NCBI GenBank assembly: GCA_964599885.1
Contig: CAZRHH010000006.1
Span: forward strand, 26,807 to 90,806
Direction of reading: 5' to 3'
DNA length: 64,000 nucleotides
Origin: CAZRHH01 sp964599885
GTDB taxonomy: Bacteria > Chloroflexota > Dehalococcoidia > DSTF01 > JACRBR01
The translations under genes were made by a program, and so were the position numbers. The notes under the pieces are model-generated. The model was not told the origin of the DNA. It made no database searches and worked only from the letters and a program-made list of their open reading frames with translations. Numbering within the stretch: the stretch's first letter is position 1; each line of letters begins with the position of its first letter. Shown piece by piece: positions 36,600 through 44,865 of the stretch.

Positions 36600-37540
36600 C
36601 CACGAACACGTATGAAGCGCGGCCGTTTGCGGTGATCGCGGTGGACGCACCACGTGAGCCTTCGCTATATCGCGCCCTGCTGCGCCCCGCGGCCTCAGGC
36701 GCGTCGCCGGCGATCCGCCTGAGGCTGGTGCCGTGGCGTCACCGCATCGGCGGCGCCGTACGCAATGGACGATACAAGGGCGTGCCGTGGCGATACGCTG
36801 CGGAGTCCGCGAACGGCGAACAGCGCCTGTCGTTCTCCAGCCCGCTGTTGACGTCGTACCTCGGGTTCCACATCGCCCTCCTGCCGGCGCTGCGTGAGCT
36901 GCTCTTCGCGCATGGTGAAGTGATACTCGCGGGCGCCGCATATCGCGGGGGTGAGGGCGATGTCGTACTGCTCGGCGGTACCGGCGCCGGCAAAACCGGC
37001 GCGCTACTTGCCGCGGCCGAGCGCGGCTGCACGCCGATCGCCGATGAGTATCTCTCGATCGATGCACGGGGTTCCCTGCACGCGCTCCTGTCGGGTATCG
37101 CCCTGCGCCAGAATCTGCGGGCTGTGGCACCGCTGCTGTACCGGCAGCTGTCGAGCGCCAATCGCGCACAACTTGCGGTGGCGCGCGGGTTGGAACTGGC
37201 AAGTCGTGGCCTCTTCCGCCCGTTGGTGCACGTCGGATGGGACGAACTGCGAGTTCAGCTCGCGCCGGAGAGAGATATTCCCATTGCCGACGTTGTCTGG
37301 CTCGATGCAACCGCGTCACGCCCGCGCCACGTCGCGCCCGGCGAGATCGCCGCGCGCGCGGCCGAACATCAGGCGGTGCATGACCTGGCGTACCTGGGCG
37401 GCGTGCGACCGGCTCCCGCCACAACCGCGGAGGCCGCCGCGCGTATCGCCGCGACGCTGGAGCGAACACGATGCTGGATCGCGGGATCCGGGTCTGCGTT
37501 CGAGCTGCCTGCGAAGAGCCCTGAGGTCGCTGCGACATGA
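36596..37540 (+). CDS. HPr-kinase-like P-loop protein
   Basis: 314 residues from a GTG at 36596 that overlaps the preceding stop (GTGA). The N-terminal ~110 residues match no family I recognise. The C-terminal part has a Walker A loop LLGGTGAGKTGALL (GGTGAGKT at residues 127-134) and a downstream acidic patch PIADEYLSID (residues 147-156), the order seen in HprK/P-type kinases. HprK-related kinases are known in exopolysaccharide clusters and lasso-peptide clusters, so a protein or sugar kinase role is plausible here. The stop overlaps the next gene's start by 4 bases. The substrate is unknown. Confidence 0.7.
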   Translation: MTTNTYEARPFAVIAVDAPREPSLYRALLRPAASGASPAIRLRLVPWRHRIGGAVRNGRYKGVPWRYAAESANGEQRLSFSSPLLTSYLGFHIALLPALRELLFAHGEVILAGAAYRGGEGDVVLLGGTGAGKTGALLAAAERGCTPIADEYLSIDARGSLHALLSGIALRQNLRAVAPLLYRQLSSANRAQLAVARGLELASRGLFRPLVHVGWDELRVQLAPERDIPIADVVWLDATASRPRHVAPGEIAARAAEHQAVHDLAYLGGVRPAPATTAEAAARIAATLERTRCWIAGSGSAFELPAKSPEVAAT

Positions 37541-38211
37541 GCAAACGACATCCCGCGTCCGCCGAATCGTTCGACGCGCGCACGCACTACCGCGAGGAAT
37601 CCGTCGCGCGCGCCTACGACGACGCGCGCTTTGGCGGGCTCACGGGCAGGCTCGTGCAGAAGCTCGAACGGCGGCTGCTGCTCCGCGCGCTGCGGGCGGC
37701 GGGCGATGTTCACAGCGTCATCGATCTACCGGCGGGCACCGGACGGCTGCTCGAACCGTTGGGGCAAGCAGGGTACGACGTCATGGGCGTCGACATCTCT
37801 GCCGAAATGTTGCGCCGCGCCCGCGATCGGGGTGTCCACGCCGGGTTGTTGCAGGGCGACGGCGCCGCGTTGCCGTTGCGCGCCAACGCCGTCGATGCGA
37901 TCGTCAGTCTGCGCTTGTTTCCGCACCTGCCCGTCGAGCAGCGCGAGTCGCTCCTGCGCGAGATGGGGCGCGTCGCGCGCGTGGCCGTGGTCGCCGTCTA
38001 TCAGCCAGACCGCGCGTCGGCGTGGCACCTGTTGCGAAACATCGTCCAGCGCAAGCACTTGCCACGCCACTTCGTCCCGCACGATCGGATCATTGAAGAG
38101 GCGATACGCTCCGGCCTCGCGTATCGCGCGTCGTTCCCGCTTCTTCCCGGCGTACTCATGGAGCGCGCCTACGTCTTCGGACACGCCCAGCCGGGCAGTC
38201 CGCCGCAATGA
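37537..38211 (+). CDS. SAM-dependent class I methyltransferase
   Basis: 224 residues from an ATG overlapping the previous stop (ATGA). Motifs: VIDLPAGTGRLLEPL (motif I, with Pro replacing the usual Gly), VMGVDISAEML, DGAALPLRANAVDAIVSLRLF and a C-terminal strand. It also overlaps the next gene by 4 bases. The context (GT2, flippase-like, kinase-like, GT-C) suggests modification of a glycan or lipid-linked sugar. Confidence 0.83.
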   Translation: MSKRHPASAESFDARTHYREESVARAYDDARFGGLTGRLVQKLERRLLLRALRAAGDVHSVIDLPAGTGRLLEPLGQAGYDVMGVDISAEMLRRARDRGVHAGLLQGDGAALPLRANAVDAIVSLRLFPHLPVEQRESLLREMGRVARVAVVAVYQPDRASAWHLLRNIVQRKHLPRHFVPHDRIIEEAIRSGLAYRASFPLLPGVLMERAYVFGHAQPGSPPQ

Positions 38212-40472
38212 CGGTACTGTCGAGGCTCGCGTCGGCGCCATCCGTGGGATGGCTGCCCGCACCGCGACGGTTGCTCTTGCCTGCATTCGCGCTCGCTCTG
38301 ACCGCCCTCGCACGCGCACTCGACGGCGTCGTCGCCGACGCAACTCGCGAAGGTCTCGTCTGTCTGCTCGCCCTCCCGCTGTTCGTCGAATTGCCGCGAC
38401 AGGTAGCGCTCGCCGGGGGTTCCGCGCGGCTGCATCGTGCCGCCGGCATCGACCCGCTCACGTTTGAATCACAAGCGCTGCATTGGCTCGCGGGCACGCT
38501 GCTGATCGTCACTGCCGGCGCGGCGCTCTCGCCTCTGCCGCTGTTTCATCCAGCCCTGTTCGTCGCCCTGCTGCTCGTATTCGTGGTCTGCTCGCCGTAC
38601 ACGGGCGATGCACCGGCCTGGCAGTTGTTCCGGGCCTTTGCACCGCGCTGGACATTCCTCCTGGTACCCCTCCTCGCGCTGGCGCCGCTGCTCGTCATCC
38701 GCACGCACCAGCCGTATCCGATGCTCGATGGTTTCGGCATCGCGAGCTACGCCTATCGCATGCAGCAGTTTCTGCAGGACGGCATCATCCGCCTCGCGCC
38801 CGGCCTCCACACGCCTGTGCATTCCGCTGTGTTCGGCCCGTTCGCCTGGCTGTTCGAAACCCATCCGCTCGGTCCGATGTGGGCCGCGCCGGTCGCCCTC
38901 TACCTCGTGTTCAGCTTCGGGATGTGGCGCCTCGCCCGGCTCGTCCTCCAGGACGACGTGCTCGCGCTCCTTGCTGCGGGCGTGGCGCCGTTCTTGCTGT
39001 CGGTACCGACGTTCCAGCACATGCACGCCGCCGGTATGGGCGCGTTCGTCTTTGCGATCCAGCCGCTGATCATCGCCTTTGCGCTGCAAACGTACGAGAC
39101 AACGGCCCCGCGGACGCGCGATGTTGTGCGCGCGGTGGCGTTCGCCGCGGTACTTTCCGCCGCGCTGATGGTCGTGCGCTATGCAGCGCCGTACCAGGTA
39201 CAACCCGCACTGGTGGCGCTCTTGGCAGCGGTCGCGCTCGCCGTGCTGGCACGGGTGCGCTGGGAGCCGCGCGCGTTGTTCGCCGGCCTGGCGATCAGCG
39301 CCGCCGGTCTCACGTTTCTGCACGCCTTCGCTGGCCCGGCGGCGATGGCGCTGATCGGCGGTCTGCTGCTCGTGCGGCACCTGATCGAGACGCCGCGCTA
39401 CCGCCGCATCATCGTGCCGTCGTTCGTCGTCGCCGCCGTCGCGTTGTTCCTCGTACAGCAGGCGGGCATCATCACGTTCAGCGATCCCTCGGCCATCTCT
39501 CGCGTCCTCCTCGGCGCCGGCCGTGCCAACGCGATCACACTCGACTACTCGGCCAAAGCGGACCTTCTGCGCGACAGCATGTCGCTGTCCGTGATCCTTG
39601 TACTCGCCGTCGCCGCCGAACGCCGTCTCTTCGGTCGTTGGACATCGATCACCGTCGCCGAAGGCCCGACAGCATTGACGCGCGACGCCATCGTCGCCAT
39701 CGTTGCCGCATCGCTGTTCGTCTACTTTCTCCCCGAGTCGAATTCGTTTCGGTTCGTCGGATTCACCATCCCCTTGATCGCGATCCTCCTCGTCTCGGAG
39801 ATCGCGTACTGGGCGCAGGTTGTGACGAACTGGATACGTCCGGCGCCGCGCGGACACGTAGCCGCGATGCTGCTCTGTGCCGCAATCCTCGCTGCGATGG
39901 CGCCGTCGCTATCCGCGCCACTGCGCAACCAGGTGCCGCCGTCTCCGCGCTCGCTCTCTGCGTACGACGGCGAGGATCTGCGCGTGGCGGCGTGGCTCGC
40001 GGACAACACAACCGCCGAGACGATCATCGTCAGCGACCCATTGACGATGTTCATGCTCGAAGGACTGGCCTGCCGCCCCCAGATCGCCGAGACGCGCCGC
40101 TGGATCGCGATCTCCGAGTACTCGGCGGAGGATCGCGCGCGGTTGTGGCTGCTGCATCCGGCTGTGTTCCACCTCGATCTCGAGCCGAATCAGGTGCTGA
40201 CGGGCATCTGCCGTCTCACCAGCGACCGCACGTTCGAGCGCATCGCCCTCGTCGTCCACGAGCGCACCGCCGGATGGGCTGAAGCCGGATTGCTACCGTT
40301 TCTAACTGGCCCGCCCCGGGATGTGGAGCCGTTCATCGCGCGGCTCACGTCGGACGGCACGTTCGCCGTCGCGCACCGGACCTCGCGCTCCGTCATTCTG
40401 GTGCCGAGTGAGCGTCAGGGCGGCGGTTGCACGGCAGCACAGGCGTCGATCTCACCACGGTTGCCGCAGTAG
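38208..40472 (+). CDS. Large multi-membrane protein, probable GT-C-like
   Basis: 754 residues from an ATG overlapping the methyltransferase stop. About a dozen hydrophobic helices occupy residues 20-590. A C-terminal soluble region (about 595-740) contains WLADNTTAETIIVSDP, which resembles the C-terminal domains of ArnT/PMT-like enzymes. A short first-loop acidic motif is less clear than in the other GT-Cs (YPMLDGFGIASYAYRM near residue 170), so I call the fold from topology only. Its last 21 bases overlap the end of the convergent GT2 gene. The function may be sugar transfer to the surface polymer. Confidence 0.6.
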   Translation: MTVLSRLASAPSVGWLPAPRRLLLPAFALALTALARALDGVVADATREGLVCLLALPLFVELPRQVALAGGSARLHRAAGIDPLTFESQALHWLAGTLLIVTAGAALSPLPLFHPALFVALLLVFVVCSPYTGDAPAWQLFRAFAPRWTFLLVPLLALAPLLVIRTHQPYPMLDGFGIASYAYRMQQFLQDGIIRLAPGLHTPVHSAVFGPFAWLFETHPLGPMWAAPVALYLVFSFGMWRLARLVLQDDVLALLAAGVAPFLLSVPTFQHMHAAGMGAFVFAIQPLIIAFALQTYETTAPRTRDVVRAVAFAAVLSAALMVVRYAAPYQVQPALVALLAAVALAVLARVRWEPRALFAGLAISAAGLTFLHAFAGPAAMALIGGLLLVRHLIETPRYRRIIVPSFVVAAVALFLVQQAGIITFSDPSAISRVLLGAGRANAITLDYSAKADLLRDSMSLSVILVLAVAAERRLFGRWTSITVAEGPTALTRDAIVAIVAASLFVYFLPESNSFRFVGFTIPLIAILLVSEIAYWAQVVTNWIRPAPRGHVAAMLLCAAILAAMAPSLSAPLRNQVPPSPRSLSAYDGEDLRVAAWLADNTTAETIIVSDPLTMFMLEGLACRPQIAETRRWIAISEYSAEDRARLWLLHPAVFHLDLEPNQVLTGICRLTSDRTFERIALVVHERTAGWAEAGLLPFLTGPPRDVEPFIARLTSDGTFAVAHRTSRSVILVPSERQGGGCTAAQASISPRLPQ

Positions 40473-41465
40473 CCTGCGAAGCATGGATGGGCCGCCGCGT
40501 GCCCGCGATCCGCGGATAGCCCGGCGCTTCGCCGCGTAGGCAGGAAGTTGCGCCAGCGTGGTCACGGCGCCCAGCAGCGCGATCGGGATCAGCAACACGA
40601 AGTACAACGCGCGCCGGCTAGGCGGCAGCCCGAATTCGGTTGCATTGAACGGCGCACCGGCAATGACGATCGGAAACGCCAGTACGAACTCGCCAAGACT
40701 CATCACCTTGAACAGCGCCAGCGCTCGATTGCGCACGATGCGCACCGTGTGCCGGACGCTTCGCACTGAAATCTCCGTCTTCAGCGTGTGCTTGTGGAAG
40801 ACGATCGCGTCGCGCACCGCGACCGTCCGCAGACTCAGCATCTGCAGCCGCATCGCGAGGTCCATATCTTCCGCGTACGCGAAGAACTCCGGATCGAACA
40901 CGTAGTCTAGGGACGCGGCGAGCGAGCGGCGCATCGCGATGCAGACGCCGTGCAGGAAGAGCGTGTCGACCTCTGCCTGCTCCAGCGGCAGTTCGCGGTA
41001 GCGCACGTACGCAAGCCGGGAAAGATCGGCCGTGTGAAACGCCGTCGCCGGTCCGCTGACGTCCAGCGCCGCGAACTCCGGGTACCACGGCTGCACGATG
41101 TTCGCGTGACAGGCGCCGATGCGTTCGCCGGCGTCCAGCGCCTGCACCAGCGTCCGTATGCAGCCCCGGTGGACGACCGTGTCCTGATTCAGAAATACGA
41201 CGATACGCCCCCGCGCCTCGCTCAGCGCGATGTTATTGCCTTCGGCGTATCCGTAGTTGCGATCCAGCGCATGGACGCGCACATCCGGAAAGTGCGCACG
41301 GACGAAGTCGACCGAACCGTCCGAGGAGCCATTATCGACGTAGAGCAATTCGAACGTGAGCCCGCCGCCGCCCTGCGCGACGAGGCTCGATAGGCAGTCG
41401 TCCAGGTACGCGCGCCCGTTCCATCCGAGGATGATCACCGTGGCATCCGGCGAGAGTTCCGTCAT
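40452..41465 (-). CDS. GT2 glycosyltransferase (rhamnosyltransferase/WbbL-like)
   Basis: 337 residues from the ATG at 41463-41465; a GTG at 41496-41498 is an alternative, and neither has a strong ribosome site. GT2 features: ATVIILGWNGRAYLDDCLSSL, YVDNGSSDGSVDFV, FLNQDTVVHRG and FFAYAEDMDLAMRL (the E/D/D motif of this branch). One or two hydrophobic segments near the C-terminus (PIALLGAVTTLA). These enzymes usually transfer rhamnose-like sugars from dTDP donors to lipid-linked glycans. This is the right-hand end of the glycan locus. Confidence 0.83.
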   Translation of the reverse strand: MTELSPDATVIILGWNGRAYLDDCLSSLVAQGGGGLTFELLYVDNGSSDGSVDFVRAHFPDVRVHALDRNYGYAEGNNIALSEARGRIVVFLNQDTVVHRGCIRTLVQALDAGERIGACHANIVQPWYPEFAALDVSGPATAFHTADLSRLAYVRYRELPLEQAEVDTLFLHGVCIAMRRSLAASLDYVFDPEFFAYAEDMDLAMRLQMLSLRTVAVRDAIVFHKHTLKTEISVRSVRHTVRIVRNRALALFKVMSLGEFVLAFPIVIAGAPFNATEFGLPPSRRALYFVLLIPIALLGAVTTLAQLPAYAAKRRAIRGSRARGGPSMLRRLLRQPW

Positions 41466-41639
41466 TCGTGTGCAGTATGTCTCGTACGGCGCAGCCACCG
41501 CCGCGCCCTGCAGGGTTAGAGTCTGCTAACGCCCAGCGTCAGGTTCGTAGTTTCACGAGCGTACTCGAACGGCACACGCGCCACCACCTCCCAATCGCGG
41601 TGCGTGCGCCGCGCGGATGCACGCCCGGTGGCGTCCGCG

Positions 41640-41985
41640 CCATGCTAAAGCGGCACGCGCGCGACCACGCGCGTGCCGCTCCCCTCGTTGCTCTCGATCG
41701 CCGCGGTACCACCGAGCTTCTGTGCGCGCTCGGGCATCGAGTGAAGACCGGCGTGCCCGGGGAACGACGCCGCAGTATCGAATCCGCGCGTATCGGCGAC
41801 GGCGAGCCGATCTCGCCGTGACGCTCGTTGTAATGCGAGGGCTCGCGCGTCGCCACGGTGAGAATGCCCGTCAACTCGCCCTGCAGCATCAGCGGCAGCC
41901 CCATCCAGCTGCGATCAATCGCTGGTTCTGTGAAGCGGCCGACTTCTTCGCGGTAAGGGACGGCCGCCGGCCGCACGCGTAGGTG
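41640..41985 (-). pseudogene. Decayed GAF sensor histidine kinase remnant
   Basis: Minus-strand translation gives, in one frame (about 41813-41985), the GAF-like segment PYREEVGRFTEPAIDRSWMG and LMLQGELTGILTVATREP. In a second frame (about 41640-41812) it gives a HATPase_c tail: LAVADTRGFD, FPGHAGLHSMPERAQKLGG and ESNEGSGTRVVAR. The two abut with a frame change and the whole HisKA helix and N box between them are missing. That is an internally deleted, frameshifted kinase, not a working gene. It lies in the 546-base gap between the GT2 gene and the MFS gene; I see nothing else in the gap. Confidence 0.75.
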
Positions 41986-42044
41986 CGGTTGCCCTACCCA
42001 ACACCCCGAGTGTGCCGCGGCGGACGTCACTCCACGGGCGAGCA

Positions 42045-43508
42045 TCAAACAGCGTCGACCACCGGTTCGCGGCGCACACGGATCACCTCGGTCTCCGCGA
42101 ACCGATGAATGAAGCCGGACGCGACCACAGCGAGCGCGGCCGTGATGACCACCGCCACCATCACCGCGCGGAACGTCGACAGATCGCCATCGCCACCATC
42201 GGTGAGCACGCCGGCCAGAATGCCTGCACCCACGATGCTGCCGGCATACCGCATCATCGAACTTGTGCCCGCCGCCGACCCCGCGAGCGATCGCGGCGCC
42301 GATTCGACTGCGGCGGTGTTGGCCGCCCCGACTCCCAGACCCAGACCGAGTCCCAGCAGCGCGAGGCAGCCCGCGAGATATCCTGCCGAGACCGTGCGGC
42401 TCAAACCGGAAAGCAGCGCGACGGACGCGATTACCATGAGTACCGACCCAAGCTGCGCCGACGGTCGCCGGCCCCAGGCGTCGGCCAGACGACCTCCAGC
42501 CGGGGCCGTGATAGCAACCAGCACCGACATCGCGCCCAGCAACAGCCCCGAGAGTTCCGTGCTCTTTCCCTGCACGTCTCGCACGAAGAACGGGATCATC
42601 AGCAGCGTCGTGTACATGGTGAGATTCGTGAGCAGCGTGTACGTCGTCGACGCCGCGAACGACCGTACTTTGAACAACCGCCACTCCGCCGCAGGGGACA
42701 TCGTGATGCGCTGTCGCCAGACGAACGCGGCCGCGATGGCGGCGGTGGCCATCCAGCGTAGCGTCATCTCAACCGCGCCGATGTCCGCGCGGAGCGCAGC
42801 TAGCTGGATCGTAATGGCGACAAGCATGGCAATGAACAGGAGTGTCCCAGGCCAATCAACTCTGGTGCGCGTGGTCCGCTCTTCTTCCGGCAGACGCAGC
42901 CGCTGAAGCAGGACAAGCGCGACCAGAATGAACGGCACGCTGATCGGAAAGAGCCATCGCCACGAGCCAACTGCCAGCGCCGCCGCCCCGATCAGCGGCC
43001 CCGCCGCTGCCGCGCCCGAAAGCACAGAGCCGTTGATGCCGTTCAGGCGTCCCAGCCGGTCCGCCGGCGCGTATGCCCGGAGCATCGCCATGCCGTTCGG
43101 GATGAGCACGGCGCCCGCGGCTGCCTGCGCCATGCGCAGCGTGACGAGCGTCACGAAATTCGGCGCGAAGGATGTCGCAACAGCAAGCACGAGGAACGCC
43201 AGCAACCCGCCGCGGTAGACCCGCTCCCGTCCGATTTCGTCACCCAGCCGGCCACCGATGGGTTGCGCGACGGCCATCGCGATGAGATATCCGGAGATCA
43301 GCCAAGCGACGGTGCTGTGGCTCAACGAAAATTCATCACGGATGTCCGGCAACGCGATCGCTATCATCGTGGAATTGAGCGGCGCCAGAATGGCGCCCAG
43401 CGATGACAGGGCGAGCAGGAGCGGGATGCTCGGATATTTGGTCTGGAGATGGCTTGGGTCGATGTTGTCCCGGCCGGCGCGTTTTCCGCGCTGCGCGTCC
43501 TCAGCCAA
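42045..43508 (-). CDS. MFS transporter (DHA2/EmrB-QacA type)
   Basis: About 487 residues. The start is uncertain: a TTG at 43506-43508 overlaps the end of the PEP-synthase-like gene, and no better site is visible. There are about 14 hydrophobic helices. Motif A copies: AQPIGGRLGDEIGRERVYR and GGRLADAWGRRPSA; motif C-like GPLIGAAAL. DHA2 members export drugs or metabolites by proton antiport. The context is an operon with two pieces of a PEP-synthase-like phosphotransferase, so export of a phosphorylated or detoxified compound is possible. Confidence 0.83.
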   Translation of the reverse strand: MAEDAQRGKRAGRDNIDPSHLQTKYPSIPLLLALSSLGAILAPLNSTMIAIALPDIRDEFSLSHSTVAWLISGYLIAMAVAQPIGGRLGDEIGRERVYRGGLLAFLVLAVATSFAPNFVTLVTLRMAQAAAGAVLIPNGMAMLRAYAPADRLGRLNGINGSVLSGAAAAGPLIGAAALAVGSWRWLFPISVPFILVALVLLQRLRLPEEERTTRTRVDWPGTLLFIAMLVAITIQLAALRADIGAVEMTLRWMATAAIAAAFVWRQRITMSPAAEWRLFKVRSFAASTTYTLLTNLTMYTTLLMIPFFVRDVQGKSTELSGLLLGAMSVLVAITAPAGGRLADAWGRRPSAQLGSVLMVIASVALLSGLSRTVSAGYLAGCLALLGLGLGLGVGAANTAAVESAPRSLAGSAAGTSSMMRYAGSIVGAGILAGVLTDGGDGDLSTFRAVMVAVVITAALAVVASGFIHRFAETEVIRVRREPVVDAV

Positions 43509-44343
43509 GTGTCGTGATCGGCCGGCACTGGAGCAGGTACAGCGTCTCCTGCGCGATCGCGCACTCGACATCGACCGGATGGCCGACGAAGTCTTCCAGC
43601 ATCAGCGCGAGTCGCGCGATCGCGACGATCTCATCGTCCCGGAGACTCGACACCAACTGCTGATCCGCAGGCACATCCGTATCGCACGTGCCTGTATCAG
43701 TCATTACCGTCATGCGGTCCTTGCGCGCGATGTCGCGCCACGACACGTCGAGCCCGCGCTTCTGCACGACGTACGTATCCGGCGTCGCGCAACCGCCGAC
43801 GATGCTCTCGCCCAGCCCCCAGTTTGAGTTGATCATCACCTCGTCACGGCTTCCCGAAATCGGGTTCGCGCTGAACACGACGGCCGACACGTCAGATGGT
43901 ACGAGTTGCTGCACGAGCACCGCCATCTGCACGCCCTCGATCAACAGCCCTCGCTGCTGGCGATACGCGAGAGCCTCGGGCGACGACGCCGATTGCACGC
44001 ACCGGCGTACCGCATCGAGTACGGCGTCGGTTCCGCGGATGTTCAAGTACGTGTCGTGCTGACCCGCGAACGATGCATCCAATCCGTCTTCATCGAGCGC
44101 CGATGAGCGCACGGCTACCGCCGGATGAGAAACGCCGCATCGCTCACCGAGCCCTCGATAGGCGTACTCGATGGCCGGCAGCAGGGCGTCTACCGTCGAA
44201 CGTGTGTGCGCGGGCATCGCCGCGATCGCGAATCCCGGTGGAACCGCGTGCAGCGATGCGAGGCGGCTCAGGCTCGCGGCCTTTCCGCCCACCACCGCAT
44301 CGTGGTGACAGTCGTCGTCGCCAAGCCAGCGAATTGCGCTCAT
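43501..44343 (-). CDS. PEP/pyruvate-binding ATP-grasp domain protein (PEP-synthase N-terminal domain, stand-alone)
   Basis: 280 residues from the ATG at 44341-44343. Motifs of the PPDK/PEP-synthase N-terminal ATP-grasp domain: VVGGKAASLSRL, AVRSSALDEDG, SFAGQHDTYLN, NSNWGLGESIVGG and VDVECAI..YLLQCRPIT near the C-terminus. Normally this is followed in the same polypeptide by a phosphohistidine domain and, in PEP synthase, a PEP/pyruvate barrel. Here it stops after the ATP-grasp domain, and the His domain is a separate upstream gene. It would phosphorylate the His of that partner using ATP. Confidence 0.85.
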   Translation of the reverse strand: MSAIRWLGDDDCHHDAVVGGKAASLSRLASLHAVPPGFAIAAMPAHTRSTVDALLPAIEYAYRGLGERCGVSHPAVAVRSSALDEDGLDASFAGQHDTYLNIRGTDAVLDAVRRCVQSASSPEALAYRQQRGLLIEGVQMAVLVQQLVPSDVSAVVFSANPISGSRDEVMINSNWGLGESIVGGCATPDTYVVQKRGLDVSWRDIARKDRMTVMTDTGTCDTDVPADQQLVSSLRDDEIVAIARLALMLEDFVGHPVDVECAIAQETLYLLQCRPITTLG

Positions 44344-44356
44344 CGCCGTCCCCACC

Positions 44357-44731
44357 CTATCCGCGTCCACGCTCCCGCACGATCGTGACGATCCCGGTTC
44401 CACCGTCGACACTGATCAGCATCCCATCCTGTATCTTCGACGTGCCGTTCTGCGTGCCCGCCACGCATGGAATGCCGTACTCGCGGGCGACGATCGCACA
44501 GTGCGAGAGCGGCCCGCCGCTATCCGCAACCACAGCAGCGACCACACCGAAGAGCGGCGTCCAGGCGGGCATCGTCATCCGGCAGACCAGGACGTCGCCG
44601 GGCTCCAGCTTGCCGGGCAGCCAGGGATGGGGTATCCGCAGCGCCTGTGCAGGTTCGCGAATGCAATGTGGCCACGTAGCGGAAGTCGCGAGAGCACGAG
44701 CCGGTGTTCCGAAGTGGCGCTCCGACGACAA
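44357..44731 (-). CDS. PEP-utilising enzyme mobile (phosphohistidine) domain protein
   Basis: 124 residues from a TTG at 44729-44731; no strong ribosome site, so the start could differ. The core reads LEPGDVLVCRMTMPAWTP, GGPLSHCAIVAREYGIP (the catalytic His is in LSHC) and a GTGIVTIV tail. This is the swivelling His domain of PEP synthase and rifampicin phosphotransferase, here alone. It precedes the ATP-grasp gene by 13 bases, so the order is reversed relative to fused enzymes, and neither piece has the barrel domain. The phosphate acceptor cannot be read from these two genes. Confidence 0.8.
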   Translation of the reverse strand: MSSERHFGTPARALATSATWPHCIREPAQALRIPHPWLPGKLEPGDVLVCRMTMPAWTPLFGVVAAVVADSGGPLSHCAIVAREYGIPCVAGTQNGTSKIQDGMLISVDGGTGIVTIVRERGRG

Positions 44732-44865
44732 GCGGAGTAACTACGAGTGCGGTGCAGCGCCGACGGACGAATCAGAGCGATCGAGACCAGCACAATTGCC
44801 GCGGATCCCGCCCGGCAGCGCCGCGACGCCCCTGCGCCGCTCACCTCAGCGTGCCGATACGGCGC

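Noticed and set aside
38469..39857. 462-codon minus-strand frame
   Set aside because: Antisense of the large membrane protein gene; Arg/Glu-rich shadow.
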